Source: Triglochin maritima (taxonomy: Eukaryota > Streptophyta > Magnoliopsida > Alismatales > Juncaginaceae). From it: a stretch of DNA of 64,000 nt. The stretch spans positions 40,065,254 to 40,129,253 of the forward strand of contig OY821781.1 in the NCBI GenBank assembly GCA_963682175.1, given 5' to 3'. This document shows positions 34,790 through 44,738 of this stretch, in pieces. Within the stretch, counting starts at the first letter, position 1, and every line of letters starts with the position of its first letter. Position numbers and translations under genes: made by a program. The notes below the pieces were generated by a model that was not told the origin of the DNA, searched no databases, and was given only the letters and a program-made list of their open reading frames with translations.

Positions 34790-35250
34790 GAGAGAGAGAA
34801 AGAGAGAGGGAGAAGAGAGAACATGAGAGGTAGAGAAGAGAGAACATGAGAGAGAGCGGAGAGAGAAAGAGAGGGGGAAGAGAGAATAGGAGAGACAGAG
34901 AGAGGAGATAGAGAAAAAGAGAGAAGGAAAAGAGAGAGAGGAGAGAGAACATGAGAGAGAGGGGGAGAAGAGAGAACAAGAGAGAGAGGTGAGAGGGAGA
35001 GAGACAAGAAATAACGTGTGAGAGAGAGGGAGAAGAGAGAAGATGAGAGTAGAGAGAGAGAGAGAGAACAAACGAGAGTTTATATAGAGAGAGAGGGGAG
35101 AGAGAACAAGAGAGAGAGAGAGGGAAAAGAGACAAAAAGAGGAGAGAGAGAGAGAGGGAGAAGAGAGAATGAGAGGAGAGAGAAAATAAGAGAGAGAGAG
35201 AACAACAGATAGGAGTAGCGAGAGAGAGAGAGAACAAGAGAGAGAGGGAG
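34790..35250 (+). repeat. GA tract, right part
   Basis: Continuation of the purine tract after the LTR insert, running into the right inverted repeat at about 35251 (AAGTGTGTTTGTAAAG). Confidence 0.9.
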
Positions 35251-35400
35251 AAAAAAAGTGTGTTTGTAAAGAAATTATTTGTTTTGTATTTTTATATTTA
35301 ATATTAAGGACATTTGAATTTTAGAGAGTGTTTTGTAAATGAACTAACTGAAAATTTAACGGAGTGAGACCATAATGACCCGAGGATTACCCAAGCATAC

Positions 35401-36374
35401 TAGGGAAATAAACAAGTTTTCTAGAAAATGTTAAGTCTAAAACCGAACTTCTACCACAACTTTTGAGTGATTATTTTGTGTAGAAATTTAAAATTGTTGC
35501 GAATGATGCCCAGACCTTTAACAAATTTGTACTTAGACAAACAAGTAGTGTACTCCAATTGGTTTAAGGACTACTTGGATTCCATCTTCACCCGATCTTA
35601 ATATATTAAACTAACCATACTAATTATCAGAAAATAAGTTTGTACTTAACCTTTAAAAACAAATTTGTACTTAAAATTTTTCTAGCTTCCAGTTTGTAGC
35701 ATTAAGTCTGATATTCCTGCAAATTTGGATAACAAATTGGAAATGACCATGACACCAATAAGTCAACATCTCAGCTGTAACTCTTGTCACATTCCACAAC
35801 AATTCGGTGAACTCATTGTCAAGCCAAAAAAGTCGTGCAGTATCACTGTTGGTTTCTTGCTATAGAGATGGAATGATGCATGGTAGTGAATGCACTTGGT
35901 TGGAGGACCACTTATATATTATCAAAAAAATACGAAAAGAAAAGAAAGTGAAACCTAACCAATTAATTAAACCAAAGGTGGAGATACCTCATTCCATTCA
36001 ACTATTCAAGGCAACTCACAAGATTTGATAACAACATTCTTCAATGCTATATGATAGTTTCTGGATGTAGGAGTGGAGATCGACGTGCATTTAATTTTTT
36101 CTATTTTATAAAAGTCAATTTCAAGAATTGAATCCTAACGATGTAAATATATAGTACATTAGAAAGTTTTCAAGAAAATTGAGAGCCATAACACGACGTA
36201 GAATCGGTAGAAGAGCTCACGATATGGCTAGTTCTTGTATCATTAACAAGTATGGCATACGTGTAAATATACTTGATAATTAATATATGGTAACATTGGA
36301 ATACTTAAATGAAAACCATCGAGTACTAGTACTTAACCAACCTAGTGTTGCAAAACTCACTTATCAAATAAATA
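35401..36374. other. Intergenic with repeat R-alpha copy 3
   Basis: No gene seen. 35765-36110 matches R-alpha copies at 2225 and 10555 (CAGTATCACTGTTG, CTATAGAGATGGAATGATGCAT, GTGAATGCACTTGGTTG, then CAACTCACAAGATTTG and TAGTTTCTGGATGTAGGAGT). Confidence 0.6.
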
Positions 36375-38155
36375 CAACTAATATGATCTAAAAGGGAATA
36401 TACGTCGGATGTACGGGGGTATATACGTCGGATATAAGCACTCCCAGATCCGACGTCTATGTGTGCGTCGTCTATACATAGACGTCAGACGTGATATATC
36501 CGACGTCTATTCGTTAGGAATAGACGTCGGCCATTATATAGAACCGACGTCTATTCCTAACGAATAGACGTCGGTGATACATAAGACCGACGTCTATTCT
36601 TTTCTTCATAGGAATAAACGTCGGTTAATACTAACATTCGACGTCTATTCTTAATCCTGGACAAAAAAAGCAACCTGCAAAACTTGTATATAGTCATCGT
36701 ATTCGTGTACATACAACCTGCACCAAATTCGTTCACATATGCTCACACTTTCATCCACAAGCATACATGCACAAACACAAACATACAACCATACATGCAC
36801 AAACATACAAGCATACACAATTGACATTCAACACACTTGCAATTAATTCATAAACAATTGACATTCATTCTAAAATTGAGGCGATTATATTAAGACATAA
36901 ATTGTAGGTTTGTAATACAAGTGCACTTGTTAACTAAATTACAAAAAATGCTAGTTACAGGAGAACCTCTTAATTCATCAACATGTTTCTGATAAAAAAA
37001 CGAGCCCATCAGTCGCGAGTTTCATCGAGCTCCTGTTGCGAGAAGGAATCACTACTTTTTGGGAACACCTATAAAAAAATACAAGTGTGTTGAATGTTGA
37101 TAACTAAATATTGAAACTACAACTATACAATTGAATAACGATCGACATTACCTCGGATAGACATACGTCTTGAGTTGCCACATCGAGGATTTCCTCCATG
37201 TATCTCATCACGTAGTAACCACATTCCGTATTTCCAACCTGCTTCCGGTACAACAAACATAGAAATTCGCTAAATTTATGTTCCTAACTTAATTAACAAA
37301 AAATGGGGAGAACGTACTCTCATTCCATGTCATGTTATTCCTTCTTTTGTGGTTGTTCTCCTGCCATCCAAAGCTCTGTAAACCTTAATTTCCCTGAGTA
37401 GCACAAGTTCAAACCAAAAAAATCAAAATGTCGCATTCACCAACAATAAACGACACGAGAAGTATACTAACATAGAAAAGAATCGTTACTACAAGAAAAA
37501 TCCGAAAATAAACCAACAAAAACGAACTTAAAACTTACATTGGTAAGGATGTGGAGAAAGACGGAGAAAGAAGGATAAGATGGCCGGAGAAGTGGAGGAG
37601 AGCTTGGGATGTCGTTGTGGTGCCGGAGACGGTGCGGATCAGTCGGAGATCGGTCGCAGAGGAGAGTTCGGCGCGGGACGGCTATGGTTTGGGTGGGTTT
37701 CGTCTGAAATGAATGAAAGAGAACACGCTTGTTCGATTTCTTTAACACCTATAGACGTCGGATATTATAAACAACCGACGTCTATACCCCGACGTCTATA
37801 TGCAGAGGGTATAGACGTCGGTCGTCTATAACATCCGACGTGTATAGGTCGACGTCTATACACTATAGACGTCAGATTCACAAGGTATGCCAACATCCGA
37901 CGTGTATAGGTCGACGTCTATACACTATAGACGTCGGATTCACAAGGTATGCCAACAACCGACGTCTATGGGTCGACGTCTATACCCTATAGACGTCAGA
38001 TAAACGCGGTATTGCAATAGCCGACGTCTATAGTACCACATAGACGTCGGCCTTGGTAACGACCGACGTCTATTCTGTCCTCTCCCTACTAGACGTCGGT
38101 CGTTATAACGACCGACGTCTATTGGGCGACGAGTAAAGTCTATTCTGCACTAGTG
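36375..38155. mobile_element. CACTA-type element D3
   Basis: The right end in reverse is CACTAGTGCAGAATAGAC, matching D2. The left end is degenerate (CAACTAATATGATCTAAAAG followed by TACGTCGGATGTACGGGGGT, aligned with D2's left end). Dense subterminal TAGACGTCGG/CCGACGTCTA motifs at 36400-36650 and 37748-38140. The interior (36660-37740) has no transposase. A GC-richer stretch at 37560-37720 on the minus strand reads a Pro/Ser-rich peptide I do not recognise. No matching 3-bp duplication because the left end is eroded. Confidence 0.75.
37831..38016. repeat. 62-bp tandem repeat, three units, in CACTA subterminal region
   Basis: Units start at 37831, 37893 and 37955. Each carries CCGACGT(G/C)TAT, GGTCGACGTCTATAC and TATAGACGTC(A/G)G. 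The first two end CACAAGGTATGCCA; the third diverges at its end. Each unit holds three copies of the GACGT core. Confidence 0.9.
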
Positions 38156-39075
38156 GGTCTACCACATATTAATTTATCCCATTTGTTGGTTAACAAAAAA
38201 TTGAAATATATTCTCATATGGGAAAATGATATTGATCTATTCCCACCACTTTAATGTCCAACAACAATAGTTAGAGAAGAAGAAAAATATAATATAATAA
38301 TTTATAAATATCTTCTTTAATGGTGGCATTTGCACCTAATTAAGCAAAAGCACAAACTTATACCCATGCATCTCATTACCATTATTACAGTGTACACACC
38401 ACATAACAAGATGCAACAAATGCTTAGTTATTTCTTGCACCTACACAAAAGAAAAAAACACACTATATATGAATGCTATACAACTGTACCATCTTCTCAA
38501 CACCAAAGTTTAATTAATGCCATCCACCACCTCGGCTTGCTTTATGGAGATGGAAAGAAAGTATAAAAGTTAAGTATAATCTTCTTAGCTAGCAAAACCA
38601 AAGATTTAAGATATTCTAGCTCTGAATGACGAAATGACCCCTGCAAAAAGAAGCAATAAAATGTAATCAACTTTCTAGTCTAGTTATTTGATGTTAGACA
38701 CATGCACAATAATATATATTATGATTGTAAAGGTGGTAACTTACAAACAAATTAATCAGGTACTAAATTGTTTAGTGAGCCATTTTTATATATGTAAAAC
38801 CACATATTTAGATCAAAAGGTGCACCCAAAATCATATTTTTATTCTAACAAAGAAATGCCAGATTAACGTGATCTTTGTTTTAAGTTGAACTTAGATAAT
38901 ATACCTACTAATTAAAGAGTAGGATTTACAACAAGTGGAGTAGTGATAATACATAAATCACTATATATTATTAAAATGAAGTCAGATCTTATTCTTATAC
39001 TTCACCATTTTTGTCTAATTAAGTAATTCTACTAATGCAAGATTGATTTCTTACCTTTTTCTTTGTGTTTTTGGA
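38156..39075. other. Intergenic, AT-rich, no gene seen
   Basis: Short ORFs only. It lies just downstream of the 3-ketoacyl-CoA synthase pseudogene end and could hold the old 3' flank of that gene. Confidence 0.5.
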
Positions 39076-39725
39076 TTACCAAGCGTTGAGGGGATACGTA
39101 TGGATGTAATCCTTCCAAGGGTTGTCTTGATCCATCCTACAATCACTTAAAGCCTTCCAAACTAAACTCCCAACCTTAAAACCAGTTCCAAAAGCCAACA
39201 TCCACATCCTATCACCCTTATGAAGCCTTCCTTTCGCCTCGAAGTAAGCCAACTCGTAGAACACAAGACGACTAGAAATGTTTCTGAATTGATGTAATGT
39301 CATTCGGGCAGGTTCTGTTAGATCCTATCCGAATTTATTGCTGATTCTATGGCTGCCTTTCCCCTGTGTCTATGCATATGTGCTCAAATGCGACCGTAAA
39401 GTCAGGCACGTTATGCTTTCTACCGTTCATGACCCGTGATGTTATGGTAGACATAGAGTTGGAATTGTGAGAGTAGTAACGTGGATTTGGAGACCTTCGC
39501 CTGCGACTCTGATGTGGTCTTTTTTTTAAGGAGACTCCTACGTTGCCCTCATCGTCCTCTGCCTGTAAGGCAGCTTGGTGCGACGCATCGTCGGCCCCAT
39601 GGTGGGTCCGAAGGGTGTGTAGGAGTTGCATTTTGGCATTTGCGAGATGGTTAGGGTCGTTGGTGAGAATTGAGGGTCCACAACCTACTCTAAAGATGCA
39701 ACTGGTGACCAACATCAACTTGTAA
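39076..39725 (-). pseudogene. 3-ketoacyl-CoA synthase (KCS) C-terminal pseudogene
   Basis: Read on the minus strand from 39718: MMLVTSCIFRVGCGPSIL, LLHTLRTHHGADD and DDEGNVGVSLKK, then frame slips through an AGEGLQIHVTTL-like stretch, DFTVAFEHICIDTG, and after two more slips EPARMTLHQFRNISSR, YELAYFEAKGRLHKGD, MLAFGTGFKVGSLVWKAL and NPWKDYIHTYP to the stop at 39076. This is the C-terminal half of the ER condensing enzyme that elongates very-long-chain fatty acids. The family's catalytic His in the FCIHAGG-type motif is Asp here (ICIDTG); the Asn of GNTS remains. The N-terminal half with the active-site Cys is absent. An AG at about 39719 may be an old splice acceptor. Broken and inactive. Confidence 0.88.
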
Positions 39726-39839
39726 AATTAAGGTTTACAGTGTAAGTATGGTTTCAATATATATAAAGGAGTTAATCAATGATTAAGAATATCATATATA
39801 TATAGATACCAATTATACGTACTATTTGAGTCTTCACAG

Positions 39840-40949
39840 GAAGAGTGTCAAAGGCTGCAAACATTCCCTTTTTCGTAGACATGTATTCTGCCTCAGCTGA
39901 TGATCGGGATATTATGGCTTGCTACTTGGTTTTCCACGAAACTAGAGAACTTCCAAGGAATATTGTGTACACAGTGGTTGATCTTTTTGTTATTAGGCAG
40001 CTGGCCTAATCAGAATCGTAATATGCTTTGAGGTCTATGGTTGTATTTGAAGAGAAGCAAATTCCCGTCCTGGAGCTTGCTTTATGTCTCTTACAATCTT
40101 CGAGGCTGCTTCCAAGTGTCTCTTTCCTGGTTTGTTCATGAATTGAACCAAGTGGTTCACTGGGAAAGTTATCTCAGGTCTGGTAATTCTAAGATACAAC
40201 AACCTCCCTATGAGACTCTTGAAGGGTTTAACATATTTAAGTTTTTCTCCTCCATCCTCTGCTAGCTTGTTATTGAACTCCATTGGTGATTCTGAAGGTT
40301 TGGATCCTTGAAGGCATGTATCTTTCAGAATGTTGAGAGCATACTTTCTCTGATTTAAATTGATCCCTTTGCGTGACCTTGCTATCTCCAATCCTAGGAA
40401 GTATTTGAGTTTTCCTAGGTCCTTGATATGGAATTTCTGGTTCAATGCTCTCTTCAATTCTTCTATTTTGTTGATGTCATTTCCTGCAATTAGTATATCA
40501 TCAACATGAACAAGTATTAGTGTGAAAGAAATTTCCTCTTTGGAAGTGAAAACTGAGTAATCCGTTTTGGATGGGTTGAAATGTAGTGATTAAAGATCAT
40601 GAGATAGTTTTTCAAACCAACCACCTGTTGAATTGTTTCAAGCCATAAACTGTCTTATTTAATTTACAAACCATATTACTCTTTTTTCCAGTAAGTCCTG
40701 AGGGTACTTGCACGTAAACCTCCTCACTTAAGTCTCCACGAAGAAAGGTATTATTTACATGAAGTTGATGTAAGTGCCACCCTTTTATGGAGGCTAAGTT
40801 GATAACTGTATGAACTGAAACCATTTTTGTTACGGGTGCAAACGTTTCATGGTAGTGAAGGCCCTCAACTTGGTTGAAACCCTTGGCTACCAACCTAGCT
40901 TTATAGACCCACTTACATCGAACCAATTTTTTATTTCTAGGTAGTGGTA
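39840..40949 (-). pseudogene. pol: Copia-4 pol, RT and RNase H part (minus strand)
   Basis: Continues on the minus strand from the insertion point at 40950: PLPRNKKLVRCKWVYK, ARLVAKGFNQVEGLHYHETFAP, HQLHVNNTFLRGDLSEEVYV and CKLNKTVYGLKQ, then (after a frame break at 40458-40611, where VHVDDILI is readable) FHIKDLGKLKYFLGLEIARSR, LIGRLLYLRITRPEI and, past another shift, SSLVSWKTK and a SSAEAEYMS-like end near 39870. It ends abruptly at about 39840 without an LTR. It is the 3' part of an old element whose other parts are at 46236-47220 and 53108-53727. Confidence 0.88.
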
Positions 40950-40954
40950 CGAGG

Positions 40955-42487
40955 TGTTGGCTTTTTAGCCTTAATCTATGTTTTGATAATTTAATCAACC
41001 TAATCTTAATTATAATCAATGTAGAGTAACACACATATTGCATTGTATATATATTGCTATGTGCTAAATTCTACAGGTGATCAAGACTCAAGGAAGAAAG
41101 GAAATCAAGTCCAGACATGTAATCCAGCTCATTTGAAGACATGTAATTTACATTTCTTTTGAGTCTTAGGAACTTTGTGTAATTGAGCATACTTGAGCTA
41201 AAACCTACTCAAACACACACTACGTCCTTATAGAAGTCACACACAAAATTTTATATAATTTGGACTTCAATAGATCACCCAAACTTAGACCGGAAAACAC
41301 TTAACCTGAACTGTCTGCCCACATTCGGTCGACCGAAACAGACCGTTCGGTCGACCGAGTGATCAATTACCCAGTTGGTGTTTTACTGCCCGGTTTCGGT
41401 CGACCATCCAGACCTTTTCGGTCGACCGAGTTAACACATTTTTCCGACCGTTAGATTTGTCGTATTATAGCCAACGGTCGTATTCGTATTATTTCCATAT
41501 ACCCCCAAAATACATTTAGTGTATTGGTCGACTGAGGACCTTGTTGGGTCGACCAAATTTATGATCTCTCGACAAACCCAAAGTGCTTGTCGGTTTTCGG
41601 TCGACCGTGGACCTTGTTTCGGTCTACCGAATTTGATCTTGTTTGCCAACCCCGTCGAGCCTGTTATAAATCGGTCGACAGAACCTATCTCGGTGTTCGA
41701 CCGACAACTTAAGTGTACCTAAGTCATAGCCTTTGGAGGTCGACCGTGCCTTAACCGGTCGACCGAACCATGTCCAAAACTGCTCAACGGCCGACTAAAC
41801 TTACCGATTCGGTCGACCGATCTTCTGCAGAATTGCATCCTAAAAGTTTCTGTTTTGTGTATCTTTCACAATCTTTTACCAAACTTGTCCCAACGGCTAC
41901 AACTCACTTAGAGTTTATAAATAGGTGTTGCCATGACACAATTACATAACTCTCCCACTACTATTTGTCTCCTACATTAGAGAGAAAGCTCCACACACTC
42001 AAAAGCTCAAAACCTTCCACACTTAGTAATCAATTCCAAATTCTACTCAAATGTGCTCAAGATTAGAGAGTGTTGTTCCACTCCATTGTTGTCAAAGAAG
42101 CAAAGGTCTTGGTGAAAGCCCAATACAAGAGTATAGACTTCAGTGAGAGCCCGAAGTGATCCTCTCAGATTGTGAGAGGAGGAGCCAAGCTCACAAGGGT
42201 TGTTCGCGAGTTTGAAGATTGTAAATGCGTTCTCTCCCGGCCCTGAACGGGGAGTGGTTAGTGAAGTCATGAGCGGAGCTCGTTGATCCGAGTGGAGCTT
42301 GCAAGAGAGGACTAGGACCCGGGTGGGGTGCCGAACCTCTACAAAATCCACCGTCCTCATTGTGGTTTGCTTATCTACCTTGCTTGCTTGTTTATTTGTT
42401 TAAAAACCACCGTATATTCTCTATTGATTAAACCAGTACGTAATTAGCTTTAAAGTGATTAGAATTTGAGACCCTCACGATCCTACA
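40955..42487 (+). repeat. Gag-only element 5' LTR
   Basis: Starts TGTTGGCTTTTTAGCC and ends CGATCCTACA. The U3-like part (41325-41820) has about a dozen GGTCGACCGA-type palindromes. A TATA box TATAAATA at 41916-41923 follows, and the putative transcript leader has GAGAGCCCGAAGTGATCC. Confidence 0.93.
41916..41923 (+). promoter_or_regulatory. LTR TATA box
   Basis: TATAAATA, conserved at the same place in the 3' LTR (45656-45663), downstream of the palindrome cluster. Confidence 0.7.
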
Positions 42488-42488
42488 T

Positions 42489-42502
42489 TTGGTAGCAGAG
42501 CC
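42489..42502 (+). promoter_or_regulatory. Primer-binding site, Met-type variant
   Basis: TTGGTAGCAGAGCC one base after the 5' LTR. It differs from the standard TGGTATCAGAGCC by one base. Confidence 0.75.
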
Positions 42503-42539
42503 TTGTTAGCTAATTTCATTACTTAACCATAATTTTAGC

Positions 42540-43814
42540 ATGACCGAAATTGCATCCACATCTTATGATTCATCTAGACCACCCTATTTTGATGGAACAA
42601 ACTTTTGTTCATGGAATGATAAAATGAAAAGCTTTTTATCCATGAATTCAAACATGTTGTCCATGATTCAAACTCCATATGAAACACCTACGTATGATTT
42701 TAAACAATGGAGTTTAGAAGATGAAAAACAAACCTCTTCAAATGCTAAAGCCATGAATGTGTTATATTGTGCACTTGCAAATGAACTTTTTAATGTGATT
42801 TGTTCTTGTGAAAGTGCACATGATATTTGGCAAAGACTTGAAGATCATTTTGGCAACACTTCACTAAACTCAAGTGAAGATGAATCGACATCTATCGATG
42901 AAACTCAAGAAAGATGGGACAAGAACACTTCCACATCTTATTCCTCATCAAGCTCATCCAAAGGAGTGGTTGCCCAAAAGAGCTACATGACATTAGAGGG
43001 GGACGAAATCGAGGTATCCTCTAGCTCTAGCGATAGTTCTAGTTGTAGTTCAACTAATGGAACATATTCTTTTACAGAACTACAACATGCATTTCATGAT
43101 TTAGTTGCTAAATACAAAGTGGTTTGTGAAAAGAATCAACTAGCAAATAAGCAAGCAAATGATCTACAATGTTTGAATGAATCCATCTTGGATGAGAAAA
43201 ATGATTTGCTTGCTAAACTTGACAAAATCACTTTGGAGAATGCATGGTTAAAAGATGAGAATGAGAATTTGAAAGATAAACCTAACTCGTCTATTGCAAT
43301 TGATAGTCATATGCTTGAATGCGATAAGCATGATTTGCTTAAGAAAATTGACAAATCTTATCTTGAAAGCAAGAAATTATTAAATAACTTGAATTGCATG
43401 ACCGACAAATGTGCCGAATTAGAGATTCACATGCATCAAATGAATGAAAAGCATACTTGTTTAATTCAAAATCTAAAATGCATGAATGAATCTCTTGTGC
43501 TAAAGAATAGTGAACTAAATGCTTCAAATCAAAGTTTGACTAATGACTTGCATAAGTTCACAAATGGCAAGAAAAACCTTGATATGCTTTTAGGAAATCA
43601 AAGGCAATCTTTAGACAAGCATGGTTTAGGATTTAATATGTTCTATATGAAAAACCATCTTGTTCGAGATTGCACAAATGGAAAGCATCATATTGCCATG
43701 AAGAGAACCTCAAGTGTTTGGGTACCTAAATCCACTTGGGTATGGGTACCAAAAGCTAAATTGAATGGACCCAAACAAAAATGGGTACCAAAATCTACAC
43801 TTGTAGGTACCTAG
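42540..43814 (+). CDS. gag: Gag protein of the gag-only element, 424 codons, open
   Basis: Uninterrupted ORF from the first ATG after the primer site. Residues 12-110 are Copia gag (PPYFDGTNFCSWNDKMKSFL, ALANELFNVICSCESAHDIW, LEDHFGN). A Ser-rich linker (about 130-175) precedes a long coiled coil (about 180-350; ENAWLKDENENLKDK, KKLLNNLNCMTDKCAELE). Near 376 a knuckle remnant MFYMKNHLVRDC has lost its first two Cys and Gly. The C-terminus repeats VWVPKSTWVWVPKAKL, typical of SIRE-type Copia gags. There seems to be a deletion of the usual middle of gag after LEDHFGN. The only open retroelement frame of this size in the window, so possibly the most recently active. Confidence 0.88.
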   Translation: MTEIASTSYDSSRPPYFDGTNFCSWNDKMKSFLSMNSNMLSMIQTPYETPTYDFKQWSLEDEKQTSSNAKAMNVLYCALANELFNVICSCESAHDIWQRLEDHFGNTSLNSSEDESTSIDETQERWDKNTSTSYSSSSSSKGVVAQKSYMTLEGDEIEVSSSSSDSSSCSSTNGTYSFTELQHAFHDLVAKYKVVCEKNQLANKQANDLQCLNESILDEKNDLLAKLDKITLENAWLKDENENLKDKPNSSIAIDSHMLECDKHDLLKKIDKSYLESKKLLNNLNCMTDKCAELEIHMHQMNEKHTCLIQNLKCMNESLVLKNSELNASNQSLTNDLHKFTNGKKNLDMLLGNQRQSLDKHGLGFNMFYMKNHLVRDCTNGKHHIAMKRTSSVWVPKSTWVWVPKAKLNGPKQKWVPKSTLVGT

Positions 43815-44088
43815 GATGAGGGAGATCGGTGGTGACCGGGCAAGCTTGAGAGTCAAATTCAAAGCCGGTTGCATCACCGAATGGAGATTGGAACCAAATT
43901 CAAAGCTTCAAGTGGATTTTTTTTATCCTCTAAATTTCTTAAATAAATTGGTTCTAGTCTAGGTCTTACATGCTTAATTGACATATCATATATTAATTCC
44001 ATATCTTGTATTTGAATCACATCCTTGCTTAAGTGTCAATTTTTTTAATTGGAGGTCAAAAGGGGAATTAAAACATCACATGCCTATT

Positions 44089-44383
44089 TAGAGGAGAGCA
44101 ATTTTCGGTCCGGTCCGGTTTTTTGGACAGAACCGATCGGTCTGGGTTCAGTCCGGACCGAAACCAATCGGTTCGGGTTTCGGTCCGGACCTCGAAATGG
44201 ATTCGGGTTTCGGTCTGGTTTGGTCCTGTCCGAACTCGGTCCAAAACCCAAAAATCCCCATAACAATTCGGTCCGGTCCGGGTTTTTGGACCGAGCCAGA
44301 CCGAATCTGACCGGTCCGGTCTTCGGTGCGGACCCCGGAGAGCATTCGGGTCCGGTCCGGGTCCGGACCGAAGCTCAGCCCTA
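44089..44383. mobile_element. hAT MITE in the gag-only element
   Basis: Ends TAGAGGAGAGCAATTTTCGG and, in reverse, TAGGGCTGAGCTTCGGTCCG. Perfect 8-bp duplication TGCCTATT at 44081-44088 and 44384-44391. The interior is packed with CGGTCCGG/GGTTTCGG words, the same architecture as the other two hAT elements here. 295 bp, no ORF of its own. Confidence 0.93.
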
Positions 44384-44738
44384 TGCCTATTGTTAATATA
44401 TTTGCTTGATGTTTAAAAGGGGAGAATTAAAATTGAACTTAATTGAAAAATCATATTCATATTGATAGGGGGAGCTTAATGAATATCATTTTCTTAGTGT
44501 AATGAAGTGCAAAATTTAGGGGGAGCAACTTCATTACAAGACATCCAAAATTCAATGCTTAATTCTTATAATTTTATGGATGTCAAAGGAGGAGAGATAA
44601 TTAAAGGGGGTAGCTTGAAAATTTGATCATAATTGAACAAAAACTATGCACATTCATAGGGGGAGAATTTATATGCATAGTTTACATCTAAAAATTTCAA
44701 GTATTAAGATATAGGTTGCCATCATAAAATATGGAGAT

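Larger units (their letters stand above)
29054..35400. mobile_element. Mutator-like element, family M1 copy C, interrupted by a solo LTR
   Basis: The left terminal repeat (about 29054-29295, GTGATTTGCTTGGGTACACC...) and right repeat (about 35251-35400, reverse CTTGGGTAATCC...CATTTACAAAACAC...) share boxes with each other and with copy A. Both repeats lead directly into CT/GA tracts (29296-30076 and 34790-35250). Between the tracts there is only a switch from CT to GA at about 30076 and a 4.4 kb LTR-like insert; no captured gene is seen. The right outer end is more diverged and no target duplication was found. Confidence 0.65.

Noticed and set aside
37831..38016. CRISPR-like array
   Set aside because: Units are contiguous 62-bp tandem repeats without unique spacers, in a CACTA subterminal region of a plant genome.
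39543..39725. Plus-strand ORF over the KCS pseudogene
   Set aside because: Antisense shadow; the minus strand carries clear KCS motifs.
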